From: Schizophyllum amplum
Taxonomy: Eukaryota > Basidiomycota > Agaricomycetes > Agaricales > Schizophyllaceae
Assembly (NCBI GenBank): GCA_007026445.1
Contig: VDMD01000081.1
Location: 1 to 64,000 of the forward strand
Length of the DNA stretch: 64,000 nt
Direction: 5' to 3'
In this document: positions 30,798 to 42,686 of the stretch, in pieces
Layout: each line of letters begins with the position of its first letter
Position numbering within the stretch: position 1 is the first letter of the stretch
Program-made: the position numbers and the translations under genes
The notes under the pieces: generated by a model
The model's database searches: none
Told to the model about the DNA's origin: nothing
What the model saw: only the letters and a program-made list of their open reading frames with translations

Positions 30798-32413
30798 ACG
30801 TGATCGACGGGATGTGCTGCATCCAGCAGCCTCCATGGAGCTCCATTACGCACGATGCTCGAGCTCACAGTCGTCCACGGTCATCGTCGCGTCCACGCGA
30901 CAGACTCTTTCCCTCTCTTTCATTTGGCTCTTATACCCCACACGCCCACGACTATCCACGATCACACAGTACACATCTCTCACTCATCATCTACTTATCT
31001 CTTATTTATCATCATCATCTAAGCTCTCCTCCTCTCCTCCTCTCCATCGCGCTCACGCCCACTTCGGGCGCACATGCGCGCTTTCTCGGTCTTATGTTGC
31101 ATTACCTGTCTGCCATCTCTATTCTGCTGCATCTTTCTCGGTTTATGCACCTTCTCTACTGTTTCCGTATCTTCTCTACTGTTCCCGTATCCCACTAGCT
31201 TACGCTCATCCACATCATTTCTGTATGTTGCCTCTGTCGCCTCCATGCATCTGCTACCCTACTTGCATACTACTGTACTTTGTTGTACCAGTGTAGGCCT
31301 TCGTCGTCTGGACCAAGGCCTTGCTATCCTGTCTCGCTAGTATACTGCTGTATCTATTCTCGTGTATCCGTTCTCGTGTATCTGGCGTTCTCGTACTGTA
31401 CTGTGCTACCTATATCTTTCTCAAGGAAGGAAACAATGTATCGTGTTTTGTCGTGGAAATTCAGTGTGAGGTCAAGCACTGTTCGTGTTCGTCGGAGCGC
31501 CAACATGTCCTGCATATAAACTATTCTTTTTCTCAAACCATTCAGCTCGTCGACCTACACTGAGCTGGCATGTTATCGAAGCCGAACGGTGTTCTCTCCG
31601 GATCGACGCCGGATGTTCTTGTGTGTTCAGGTCACATTGTATACTCAAGTCGCTCCTTCCCTCCCTCCATACAGAAGCTTCAACATCGGACTTAAGCTTT
31701 TGCCCCGTACGCCCACACGGGCTTCGTGAGTGCAGCCGCACATGACCGCCCCGTTGCGAGGCTCGAAAAGCGCCAGCGCCGCATGTCGCCAGGACGAGAA
31801 CGGCATGCCATGCACCGCACGTTTGCCGGTAGCTTGGAGAGGTAGCATGTCGACGGAGAACCTTCTCCGACTGACAACCGACTGAGGAAGTCTTTGGCGG
31901 GAGCGGGGGAGGGCGGACATATACTGCAAGCATTGCCGTATCTATGCAGAGTCGCTCGCGAGTCGCCTTCGATAAGTCCGAGGATTCTCGGAGTTTGCCG
32001 AATCGTGACGAGTTGTTTGTACGCCCCTTGGTGAATGTCACACGTCTTCTCTTGCGCTCAACGTTCACGTTCACGTATCAATAGGAAATCACTGCTCTGA
32101 CCAAGACTGCGGCGCGTAGGAGAAATACCCGAAGACCTAAGTATGGCTTGCTCATTGACATGGAATCCCGCGAAATCAAGATGGGACGGCTCAGAAGACC
32201 TACCGTCCATCCATGGATGATGGGCAGCCGTACGCGTACGGGGCGATAGTGCACCTTCTGTCGAGTCTCCTTTCAATATGGCGCATCTCTGCCTGCCGCG
32301 TAGACTTGTGATGTGCTCTTGGTGCTTCATAAGAACCGTAGAGGCGGCTTCGATGACCGGCTTGTCGTTCGCTCCTGGCGCCTCTTCCTCCCGCGTCGAT
32401 CGTACTTTCAAGA
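30798..32413. other. Inter-gene region with a left-specific stretch
   Basis: Homologous to 54539-55717 at both ends. About 31510-31925 has no counterpart in the right arm, which has about 160 bp of different sequence instead. The minus-strand frame 31472-32074 (200 residues) lies mostly in this stretch and has no recognisable motif. No TATA box like the right copy's was found before 32414. Confidence 0.5.
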
Positions 32414-34168
32414 ATGGATAGCGACAGCCCTCAGGCGAAGAAACAATACCAGCAGTGAGTCTCTCGTCTGCGCTACCCTGCAGCTCGCTGAGGTGTTGAA
32501 GCTTCGTTCAATATTGCCTCCAGTGGTCGAGCATAAGTGAGTTTCAGTCGTCATCGTGACGTGCGCTCACGTATCGTATAGCATTGCTGTACTACGACTT
32601 CTCGCTCACGTTCGCGGACGAGCGCAAGCTCATCTGGGGACGTAAACTCGGTGTCACGACATTGCTCTTCGTCCTCTGTCGATATGCGCTGGTTGCGAAC
32701 GTCCTGTATCTCCTAGCGATCTCCGATATAATTGTCGAGGTGCGTCACGACTTGTACTGCTGCATTGGGAATTGCTGACGTCTTCTAGTAAGCTTCACTG
32801 CCTGTCCTCCTTACGTCTCCGCTCGTATTTACGAACGGACCTTTCAGTTGCGATTCTGCGTACCAGAGTATCTCTGCCCTCAGTGTCCTTGGCAGAACAG
32901 CTGTTTTAAGTGCGTTTTTACTTTCATCCTGAGGCTCGTCGGTCATTAAATTCATCCAGGCACCTGGGCTACACGAACGTGGGCTGTGTGGGGACGCAAT
33001 ATATATATCATCACGTTCCTCGGGCTTCTCGTCTGCGCTTGCACAGCTCTCGACTGCGTAGGCTCTTCTATCTTTCCTCGCGCTTCCATTTCTCACCCTC
33101 GTACGCAGTACCAAGCCTCTGGCGCTCAATGTACAGGGCCCGCGACACACCAAGAGTAAGCCCCTCTGCGTGGTTCTGTGTACGCCTGAGTACTAACACT
33201 TGTTATCAACAGAGGTATGTACTTAGCGCGACGCCCGCATGACACAGTAGCGCTCGAACTCACAAATGCAGTCTCTGACGTTCTCTCAATAATGGTTGTC
33301 GTCTTCGAGTTCTCATCAACAGCGCTGACGATGTATCGCTGTATCCCCGCGATGCGGGAGCAGAGGAGAATGGAGACACCGATTACCTCTCAGCAGACGT
33401 TGGGCGTCGCGATCTTTCAGCAAGGTACGTGCGCATCCATGCCTTCCTTGATATGATCTGATGTTCGCAAGGCCTGATGTATTACTGGTAGGGCTCTGCG
33501 ACTGATTTTCACCCGCGCAACTGCTGACAAGTCATGAAAGCGCTGTATCGCTCTTCACCGTCACGGCCCTGATTCTAAATTACGTAAGTCACAAGTTGCT
33601 CCTGCGTCGTCTTCGGATACTGACCGTGCCCAGGTGACCGCTGTACGTCGCGCCACTTTGCGCCGCTGAAGATGTTTGACAACGGTAACCACAGGAAGGC
33701 TTCTTCCAACGCTTACTCAACGCATTCACCCTACCGTAAGCGCCCCATGTCTTGACTCTTCAATTCGCTCTACCTCAGCCTTTTTTCCCTAGCATCTCAG
33801 GCATACTCACTGCCCGATTCATCTTGCATCTGCGGTCTATCGCCGGTCAAGATGTCGTCTCGTCGCAACGCGCCACGGGAGACGCAACGCAACTCTCGCG
33901 CCTGTCCTTTACTGGCGACGTCTCGCGCACCGCTGCGGATGAGCAAGATATCGTCTCGCAGACAGATTCCGTCGCGATGGCGGGCCTGCGAGATCAGGCT
34001 GTGATGGATGACGGCTCTCTCCCAGCAGACGATGAAGGCAGGTACCGCTTTCGTTGGGCCACGCTTGATACTGACGGGCTCTCAGATATTTTAGAGGCGC
34101 CTCTTCGCCCGACCTCGGCGCACTGGAAAGGGAAGAAGAGAAAGTCGTTCACACCCGAGGATGTTTGA
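32414..34168 (+). CDS. DUF6533-type multi-span membrane protein (left copy)
   Basis: Start at 32414 (MDSDSPQAKKQYQQ). Three small 5' exons (32414-32454, 32502-32536, 32582-32739) carry the DUF6533 hallmark ALLYYDFSLTFADERKLIWG followed by LLFVLCRYALVANVLYLLAI. Further exons hold WATRTWAVWGRNIYIITFLG, a long segment LTNAVSDVLSIMVVVFEFSS and a hydrophilic tail ending ...GKKRKSFTPEDV at 34168. About six to seven membrane spans are likely, giving a 7TM-like plasma membrane protein. The family is widespread in Agaricomycetes and its function is unknown. From the third exon on the copy is almost identical to the right-arm copy, introns included: 4 of 138 tail residues differ, and 1 of 79 in an internal frame. 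Confidence 0.85.
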
Positions 34169-35113
34169 GTGTGATGCAAGTATCTAGTTAGTAAGCTCAG
34201 CTAGGTCGATGTAAGTGTACGTGTCTGTCTCCGAGGCATTGAAATTGTTTGCTCGTCAATGATCGTTCTCAATCGCCAATGACACCAAGGGCATTGAAGT
34301 TGTTGAGCTTTGTGTACAGCTATTCCGAGCAGCGACCAACAGTCCGAGCAGCGACCAACTCATTTGGTAAGTCCGGGAATGCGCGGACGCTTCCGTCATG
34401 GCACAGTTCGGCCATATTCCGGCTGAGTGTGTGCCAGCGTTGCGCGGTTCGAAGGTTGCAGGCTAGGTCTCCGGATCACACTGGGATTCAGCCTCAAGGA
34501 CCTGTTCATTCATGCCGATCTGAACGCGTCGTGGTCAGTATACGCTAGTATGCAGTCAGAATCGATTTCCACTCAGAATAGGTTCAACAACACGGTGGTC
34601 ACGGCGCCAGTGTACACAGGGAGGTGCAGTACAACACAAAGAGCTGTGGCGCTGGTACAATACAGATCCCGGGGTATCTGGGATGCGGGTACGCGTAGGG
34701 ACACAGCGACGATATACTAGGTAAAGACAGTAAGTGAAGGATGGTGGGTGCTAGTGATACAAAACGTCCGAGAGACGAGTCATACGCTGCAGGAGGACTG
34801 ATCATGTGTGGTGGAGAGGAGGAGAAATTATATGTATGTAGAGAAGATGATGAGATGCCGAGAGACAGATGCGTGTGTGGAGACGAAGAATTAATGCGGG
34901 AGACAGGAATGCGAGATGATATGGATGGTATGCGGGACGATGTGTATGGTATGCGAGCTCGGGAGATGGTATGCTGAGGCGGAAGACGAGAAGAGACGAC
35001 GAAGATGAGAGTGACAGATTTGTAAGTACATAAATTAGATCATAACTTGCGGAAAAAGACGATTGGAACTGAAGGTACGCCATAGCGTCCGCGCGCGACC
35101 CATCGTACGACAT
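34169..35113. other. Convergent intergenic region (left)
   Basis: Lies between two convergent genes and is conserved as the inverse of 51862-52770. No further gene recognised. Confidence 0.5.
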
Positions 35114-37477
35114 TTAGACCCTACGCGTGAGGTGATCGTAGACGTGGTCGACAATAGGGCGCTCCTGCGAGAACGACCTGACATGGCAGGGGCGCCACAT
35201 GCATACATCCTTCTTGCTGGCGTCCACATTGTACTGCTGGAAATGGGCGTGGATGTCCGCTTCGATGGCTGCCTTCGATTGCAGGAGGTTGAACGTGTAG
35301 AGACATCTGATGCTCTGACCATTGTGCCGCCATCCGCAGTTCATCGTCGGCTCGCCCGACCCAGCCTTGCGCTTCAAGCCAGAGAAGAAGCTTAGGTCAG
35401 GGACGGGGGGGAGTACCATCGCGGACGCGCCGGCGAGAAGAGTGGCGGTTGACGCGATAGCCGGAGCAGGAGCACAGTTGACGCTTGGCTGCACATGCGA
35501 TGAAAAGGAGGCGGCGGAAGACGAGGACGCGGCGCAGGAGGACGACGAGGACGTGACGGAGGACGATGAAGGGCCCGCGGAAGACGAAGACGCCGTGGCG
35601 GAAGACGACAAGGACGCGGCGGCAGAAGACGAAGACGACGATCGACTGGCGGCGATCACGATACCCGCGCCCGCCACCGACGACGAGCTCTCGCGAGACG
35701 AGCTAGTCGAGCTAATCGAGCTAGTGGACGCTGCGCTGCTGATGGCGGCAGGCGTTGACGATGCGACAGCGACAGGCTGGAGGGTAGCAGCAGTCGGATG
35801 GACAGCAGCGTGGCTCGATTGGGAAGCGGCGGCAGTCGGACGGACAGCAGCAGCAGTCGGCTGCTCAGTAGCAGCAGCAACTGACTGAGCAACCGCAGCA
35901 GCTGGCAGAGCAGCAGCGGCAGCCGGCTGAAGAGCAGCAGCAGCCGGCTGAGAACCCGCGACAGCCGTCTGAACGGCAGCGCCAGTCGACTGCCCAACCA
36001 CAGCTGGCTGCCCAACCGCAGCAGCAGCAGCCTGCCTGGCCTCGAACATGGCATCTAGCTCCGCAATCCTCTGCATTATAGCTTGTTGGAGGCTGGGATC
36101 GACTCCGTTGGTGGGAACGAGCGCGCTGATGGATACGAGAGCGCTAGTCGTCGTGGGCATGGGCGCGTGGATTGTAGTGGACACGGGTGCGCTGGTGGTT
36201 GTGGGCACGGGCGCGCTGGTGGTTGTGGGCACGGGCGCGCTGATCGTCGAGAGCGTAGACGCGCTGGTCGGAGTAGGCGCGGACACGTTGACGAAGCTTG
36301 TAGTCTCAGGGAGCGGCGCGGTGGGGACCGATGGGGAGGGCAGCGACAGACTAGGAGTCGACGGGGATGCGCCGACCGAGCTGGCAGGACTAGCAGCCCG
36401 GGTTGGTGAGGCTGAAGCAGGGATCGACCACGAGGTGGGAGTCGACGATGAGGCAGCCTGGATCGACGACGAGGTAGGGATCGACAAAGTGAGGCTGGGG
36501 CTGCAGAAGCTCGTAAGTACTATGTAAGAGAGACGGCATCCACGGACATACCTCGTGGTCTGAGCTACGTTTTCGCTCGTACTGGTAGCGCTTGCGCTCG
36601 CACCAGTGGAAGAGAGGTGGACTGGATAAGGAAGAGTCGGGATGGAGTACGCGGATGGAGAGATCGTATCATAGAAGGTCGTGTGGGTGTTGGTTGTCTC
36701 GAAGGCGTTGGTAGAGTTGTCGAAGGTGTTGGTAGAGTCGTCGAAGACGTCGAGGGACCTGCTAGAACATTGTGATCAGCAAAAAATTGAAAAGAAAGAT
36801 ACGTAGCAGGCTCACCTTCGCCCCAAGCCACCATGATGCACGCTGGCACTCAGAGCCTTGAAGGAAAGCTGGTCTTCAGTGAAGGTGAGAGGGCCGGGCA
36901 TTGTATTCTCGGAGTCGTGGAACTTAAACAACATGCTGGATATATCCGTCAATAAAAGCAATCCTTGTGGTTGTGCAATGACCACGTACCTGCTAGCCCG
37001 AGCGCGTTCTTCGGAGGTTGGCGGCGTGCAGTTCACGAACTTCGACATGTCGAACTCGACGGGCGGTGGCGTGGTCGGTCGTGCGGGGGATGCGATGACG
37101 GCGGCGGCGATGACGACAGTGGTGGCGGCCTCGTCGACGTGCTTGGGCGTCTTAGCCTGGACGAGCTGAGGCTTCTCGTCCGCGGGAGGCCGCAGCCATT
37201 CTTCATCGTCCGCGTATTCTTCTTCGTCCGCGTTGCCCTTGTTGAACTTCGCCGCCTGCTCGTCGCTGCCGGCCTCCGCGTTGCTGACGGAATCGACGAG
37301 CCAAAGGTCATCGCCTGGGACGGCCTTCTCCAACGACGACTGCGCCTTCAACGCCTGCTCGAGATGTTCCTCGAACTTGGTGCCGTCGCCGCCGGGAACG
37401 ACGGCGTTCTTGTAGGCTCGAGCCCTCTTGCCAACGGCCGTCTGGTAGAGGGTGGGGTCGATGCCAGGGCCGGGCAT
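35114..37477 (-). CDS. Long low-complexity protein with C-terminal C2H2-like zinc fingers (left copy)
   Basis: Start at 37477 (MPGPGIDPTLYQTAVGKRAR...). Exon 1 is 36990-37477 and the last exon ends at 35114; splice sites correspond to those of the right-arm copy. The middle is Ser/Thr/Pro/Ala-rich, with PTTTSAPV-type and QPAAAA-type repeats. The C-terminus has KRKAG followed by two Cys/His clusters; the second, CMWRPC...DHVYDH, fits C-x4-C-x13-H-x3-H. A DNA-binding regulator is a reasonable inference, not proven. Compared with the right copy it has nine extra residues in exon 1 (around EYADDEE) and one extra Arg between the first two zinc-ligand cysteines. The frame looks intact. Confidence 0.7.
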
Positions 37478-38330
37478 GACGAAGGATGAGGGTGGTAGTG
37501 GATGAGGGTGAGGTAGAGATGAGTGAGGTGCCGGTCGGTGGTAGAGTGTTGGCAGGAGAAGAGAGGCGTGAGTGCCAGAGAGACGTGAGTGTCAGGAAGA
37601 CGGTCAGTGGCAACAGACAATCAACGTCACGAACAAGTCGAGTAACACAAACACGGAGAACAATGGGCGACTTTTTCTACCTGCGCCGAACATTACGGTA
37701 CCCCACGTGCGGGAGCCCTTTGTAAGCATCCCGCGCGCTCTTTGTTCGCCACCACGAGGCAAGAAAGATGCCTAATAAGGCAACTTTATGAACGATAAGC
37801 GAGCGATAAGCCGGATGCGAGCGAATTATCTCCGGAAAGAGATATGGAAGGCCAGTCCGCAGTGGGTAGGCGCCCACAACGACATGCAAAGAGCCCAGAG
37901 AAGGGAGTGACTCGCCTGGGACGGGTTTTGAGGGCTCTATGACGGGCTTTCGGAAGGAGGAAAACAGTCAAGAGCGCGCGAGCTCGGGGTTTCGCTCAGA
38001 TGCGCGGCATTGTTCGCAAAAAACGGTATTTTTCGCCGTCTGAACCGACAGAAGCTCAAGAGGAGGCAGTGGATAACGCAAGAAATAACCAGCTTGAAGG
38101 GACGCTGGCAGAGAGTATGTCGCTTCAGCAGCAGCATTTCGAAAATTTCGAGCGCAGAGCCTTGAGAGTCGGGTCTTTTCGTGTCCTCCATCGTCGGGTG
38201 TATATTGCATCTGCTTGAAGCCGCATAGCTGACTACTTAGAAGGCGGGTCCCCAGAAGAAATCGCGGTCAGTCGAGGAGGGAAGCAAGCCATTCGCTCCT
38301 TGCTTCCTACCATCATCATCACGTTTCGGC
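37478..38330. other. Inner end of the left arm, upstream of the zinc-finger gene
   Basis: Conserved as the inverse of 48740-49601, with many small changes. It probably carries the promoter. No gene recognised. Confidence 0.55.
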
Positions 38331-39430
38331 ACCTCTGGTTTGCTCTCCATCTTCAATTTCTGTTGTCCTCCATGCCTCTTCTACGGAACACAATGCTAAA
38401 GGGCACCGATACATAAGTCCAACGAATGCCCAATTTTCACATTCTTTCACTTGGCGTCAAGGCTTGACTTCGAAGCAGCGCCGTCGCTCAGGCATGCACA
38501 GTTACTCGCAGCTTCAGACCCTCATATGTCCCAAACCCTTACCTGCAATCTGGACCATACGGGCGTGTGTCATGGCGCGTAGATGACTGGCCTTACACGC
38601 ACACACTGCGATCGATATGCGGTTGTCGCTGAGGTGCGTGATGCGCCGGCTCGCAGTCCTTCTGTAATCTGACCTCTTATGCAGAGACTCCCGCGCGCAT
38701 TCAGCATGCACGTCCAGTGTATGACCATGGCACGTTGCGATCGAAGCGCTCGCATTGGCGCAGGACGTGATTCTTCTCTGTACCGCGAGCACGAGCCGAC
38801 CGTCATCCGGGTGACAACACCAACTCCCCACCCCTTCGCGTATCCCATGCTTGTATTCATCTCGTTCGCAGTCGCGTGCACTCGCCTGCGCGCGTTTGCC
38901 ACCTCAACCCATGAAGATTCTCTCGGCTCCTACTATATCGACAACCACTCTGTGGAACGCTTGGTCCGTACGGTACCACCGAGGACCCATGCATCGCCGT
39001 GCGCTCCAGGTTTTTTGGGGGACGCGTCGCCCAGACGGATTCTGCAGTCTTTCATTCATAACGTAACGCTCATATTGCTTCTCATCGTCTGCTACAAGCT
39101 CGAGTTTGCATTGCCGTATGCCTTTCCCAAAGCCGTCGACGGAATATCAGATCGTATACATGGCGAGCCTGTACCCAAACCCTGTGATTTTCGCCTAAAC
39201 GGAGGCAACTATATTCCGAACTCTCTCGCCGCATTATACATTGAGCCTTCGAAGGCGACAGAGGGCGACAGTCGTCACCGCCTAACCCCATCCAGCACAA
39301 AGTCTCTCAGGATTCAGGGCCACACACCAACAATGGCAAGGCACCCTGATTGGGAATCGCAGCGCGCGCACAACTTTAGTGACTTTTTTTACGATTCTGC
39401 AGGACAAAATAATGACATACCTGCTACCCA

Positions 39431-39513
39431 AACCAACCTAACCAACCTAAACCTAACCAACCTAACCCTAACCAACCTAAACCTAACCTGAACCTAACGA
39501 ACCTAACCTAACC
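39431..39513. repeat. Degenerate telomere-like CCTAA/CCTAAA tract
   Basis: About 80 bp of aaccta-type words including one accctaacc. It resembles a decayed CCCTAA (TTAGGG) array, but most units lack the third C. Confidence 0.7.
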
Positions 39514-39760
39514 AGCTCACAACCTGACTTCGGGACGGTGCCCTGGCGGGCACGTGACCGCAAAAGTTGTGCGCGGGTCGGAATTTCCCCTGATTGTCCG
39601 CGACCCCAGACATGGCGCCCGCATGTTTAGTGACTCTCAATGTGATCTGCGCTGCTCTTCCATCCTGTAAGTACTTAATCCTGGCGTCGACGAGGTTTCT
39701 AAGCAGCCACGCCTTACAGGTCGGTGCTGACGGCGCGGACCCCTTAGCCGCGTCGCCCGT

Positions 39761-39770
39761 ATACTTAAAA
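39761..39770 (+). promoter_or_regulatory. TATA-like element of the secreted-protein gene
   Basis: atacttaaaa lies about 105 bp before the ATG at 39876. Inference from position and sequence only. Confidence 0.45.
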
Positions 39771-39875
39771 GCGGCTCATGCAAGGTCTCTCATACTCAGT
39801 CAGTCCCATCCGACGCTCGATTCACCCTTCGCCACCGAGTACTACCTGTTCACATCCCATCCGTCGCCTTGAACG

Positions 39876-40350
39876 ATGATGAAGTTCGCCGCCCTCGCTG
39901 CCGCCGCCCTCTTCGTCGCTGTCAGCGCTGCCCCTGCTGCCGACAACGCGGGCTACATCACGACCACGACGCTCACGGACAGCGCCTGCGTGTTCTACGC
40001 CTCGGGCACGGAGACCGAGACCTCGACCATCCCCGGATCCACCGTCACCGCGCTCGACCCGAGCACGACGACGCTCACGACGACCTGGTACGTCCGGCCC
40101 ACGGCCGCGGCCGCCGCCAAGGTGCGCTTGTCTGCGTTTTTGTGGCAGCTGCTGAAGGTGTCTGACGCTCCCTCGGCAGCGTGCGGAGACGACGGTCGTG
40201 GTGAGCGAGGTTTGCGCGGAGACGCGGACGGTGAACCCGATCACTACTACGGCGGACCCGGCTATTGTGACCACGACAACGGCGTATGCGAGCACGTCGA
40301 CGTACACGACGACGTACACGCTCTGCGTTGACGGTCATGCATGTGGTTGA
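39876..40350 (+). CDS. Small secreted threonine-rich protein
   Basis: Two exons (39876-40121 and 40180-40350, phase 0) give 138 residues. The N-terminus MMKFAALAAAALFVAVSAAPA is a clear signal peptide, with cleavage likely after SAA or SAAPA. The mature part is Thr-rich (TTTTLTDSA, TTTLTTTWY, STYTTTYTL) with a few Cys residues (SACVF, SEVCAE, LCVDGHACG). This suggests an O-glycosylated extracellular or cell-wall-associated protein. The 58-nt intron has a GTGCGC donor, a TCTGAC branch-like site and a GGCAG acceptor. A second in-frame ATG follows the first directly. No catalytic domain. The gene is single copy within the spacer. Confidence 0.75.
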
Positions 40351-40567
40351 GGCGATGGTGGCATGGATCATTGCTGGAGAATGGAGTGGAGGGAAATAAA
40401 GTAGAGGGAAGCGTTCGGGGCTCTCAGGGTTTTGGCTCAGTGGTGTTCTTAATGCTCTAGCTACTATAAAGATACATCCTTCCCAGTGCTCGATGACGAG
40501 CACGCAGCCCAACCTCAAGCCATTTCGCCGACTTCCGCAAACCAAGTTGCAACGCGTCGAGTCAATA

Positions 40568-42217
40568 CTATTCCCGCATATCATCGTCCGACTTAATCGT
40601 GTGTCCATGGAACTCCCACATAAGTTTGCACTGCAAGTCGTCGTGGCCGTGGTCTGAAATAACGAGGGGTTCGTTGCCAGTCTGCATGACGCCGCGGTCC
40701 TGTGGACGGACACCCTATTAGCGGCAGAACTCCCACATTCAGGAAGGACGGCGACAGCTTACCAAACCGAGGGACACCTTGATCGCTGGCGGGAGCGGTT
40801 CGTAGAGCTCGAGAGCCTCGTGCTCGGTGTCAGGATCCTCTTCCCGCTCGATCAATCGAAGAATATTCCGTGCGGCGAGTTGGGCCTGTGAGTATAGTCA
40901 GCACGCATCCAACGCAAGCCGATGGCGGGAGCAAGAAGGAGACGGTGGAGTACCTGGTAGTACGCATTGTGGCCTGCACACAAAGCGTTGAAGGCGTCCG
41001 CGCAGTCGCCGACGGCGAAAATGTGCTCGTGGGCAGGCGCGTCGAGCTGTAGCGTGCGTGTAATGCGCGCGCGACCGTTCTCGGCGAGCAGCGATGGGTC
41101 AAGCGTGGCGAGAACTTCGGTGTTGGGCTTCTGTCCGGTGCACAAGAGCTGAGGAGATGACCGTGAGTACGTCAATGCAGCTGACAGAGAAGAGAAGAGC
41201 AGACGTACGAGAAGGTCGGCGGCGAGCTCGCGGCCAAGGACTGTGCGGACGACGCGCTGGCCAGCCTTGTTGGTCTTCTTCTCCGCCACGGACTGCATAT
41301 CGAGCCGCTCGCTGAGGATGACGTTAATATTATGGTGGGCCATCTGGCGCATGACTAGGAAGTACGACGTCAATAGGGTGCTCAGATAACAAAGAGCCGA
41401 CCACCACAAAACGTACTCTCGTCGTGCATCTCCTGGCTGAAGCGCGGCATCAGCCGTCCACGAGAGTGCAGCAGCGTGACCTTCTTCCCCGGGTGCACGG
41501 CAGCGGTGTCCGTCGCAAGTTGTATCCCTAGCGCACCGCCACCGACGACGAGGATAGTAGGCGCCGCTGCGATCACGCTCTGTGCGGTCTGCAGCCACGA
41601 GCAGCCGCTGGGTTTCGAGCCGACGATGTCTGCTGTAGCCGGGTCCGCGCGCAGCTTCGCGTCGAGCCTGGGGCCCCAGACGTTCACGGGGGAAGGTAGG
41701 GAGCCGCCCAGTGCGTATATGGCGTACTCGAACTTGAGCTGCGGTGTCGGGATGCCGTGCTCGGGGAACGCGCGATCGAGGGTGGCAGTATGTGAGGCGA
41801 GGGATAGGATCTGCGCGTTGAGTTGGAGGAAGGCGCCAGGCTTCTTGCAGTAGTCTAGATAGCGGACGACTGTTGCGCATATGTGATGAGTGGCGAAGGG
41901 AGGGGAGGATCTCGCGACGTACACGCCTTGTATTCGTGCCCGGGGAGGACTGAGAAGCGGGGGAAAGCGTAGACGTGGTTGAAGTGGCTGAGTCGAGGTT
42001 TAGGTAGTGTGCGCCTGTTGATATATGTAGATACGCACGTATTCCGTTCGACGACTACTATTCTCCAGTTACCCTTGAGCTTCGCGATGCTCTCCGCCAG
42101 AATCTTCGAGGCAGCCTGCCCTGTTCATAGATCAGTAAGACGCGACAAAGTCTTGCATGCGAACGAGCCTCCATAGGCCGCTCCCATAACCAAAATGTTC
42201 TTGTATGGTTGCTGCAT
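40568..42217 (-). CDS. AIF/FSP1-like FAD-dependent NAD(P)H oxidoreductase
   Basis: Start at 42217 (MQQPYKNILVMGAAYGG), an FAD-binding GxxxGG-type motif, then AASKILAESIAKL..NWRIVVVERN. The central NAD(P)-binding motif ILVVGGGALGIQLATDTAAVHPGK is at about 41570-41500. The C-terminal FAD motif HIFAVGDCADAFNAL is at about 41020-40980. The last exon encodes NEPLVISDHG...HTIKSDDDMRE, with the stop at 40568. Several short introns interrupt it; the first junction is uncertain because no standard GT donor fits well. The family (AIFM2/FSP1, fungal Aif1/Nde-like) transfers electrons from NAD(P)H to quinone-type acceptors, often on lipid droplets or mitochondria. Fragments of related genes lie at 18496-19240 and 61320-61890. 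Confidence 0.8.
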
Positions 42218-42686
42218 GTTCACGCTACGCGATGATTGACGAGGTGGGGGAGATGAGATAAGGAGCCCCTGGGCGCCAGTTTTATCTGATTACTGATTAT
42301 CAATTGATCGCTGATCATATCGGCTCGGACCGGCGGGCGCTTACGGGGCAGCCCGCTCGCCGCTCGGCCGACTTCGGACTCTCATTCCGTCCGGATGCAC
42401 TGCAAGCTGCTGCTCAGACCTCCTGTGCAATCGTACGACTACAAGACTGCGTGAGATTTGGCAGCAAGCTCCGGATTGACGTGCATATATTATACTCAAT
42501 AGAATATCCACGGCGAGTAGGAATCGTGGTACAGTTAGTGTTAAGGTAGCAAAAGACGCGAACGAAACAGACAAAAGAACGTCGAAAGGTATTCAAGTGA
42601 AGGTGGAAGGTGCTTCTTATGTAGTCATAACTTATGTATATGCAGCGAGCATAAACGAAACCAGGTACGGAAAGGCCGCAGGCCCC

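Larger units (their letters stand above)
24206..38330. repeat. Left arm of a large inverted duplication
   Basis: Read as the reverse complement, this segment matches 48740-60840. Matching landmarks, left against right: the agtctggtcta/ctcgcc end at about 24240 against 60815; the Ser/Thr-rich gene at 27592 against 57828; the DUF6533 gene at 32414 against 54538; the zinc-finger gene at 37477 against 49602; the inner end near 38290 (ccttgcttcctaccatcatc) against 48765. Identity is near complete over the DUF6533 body and weaker elsewhere, with many repeat-length differences. Confidence 0.92.
38331..39875. other. Left part of the single-copy spacer
   Basis: One plus-strand frame (38679-39491, 270 residues, starting MQRLPRAFSMHVQC) is open, with a hydrophobic segment near residues 60-75. 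Its C-terminus is a translation of the CCTAA tract and it has no family motif, so I treat it as doubtful. The promoter of the secreted-protein gene lies at the right end. Confidence 0.35.

Noticed and set aside
38679..39491. 270-residue plus-strand frame as a real gene
   Set aside because: Its C-terminus is a translation of the telomere-like tract, it has no motif and no splice structure; kept only as a doubtful note.
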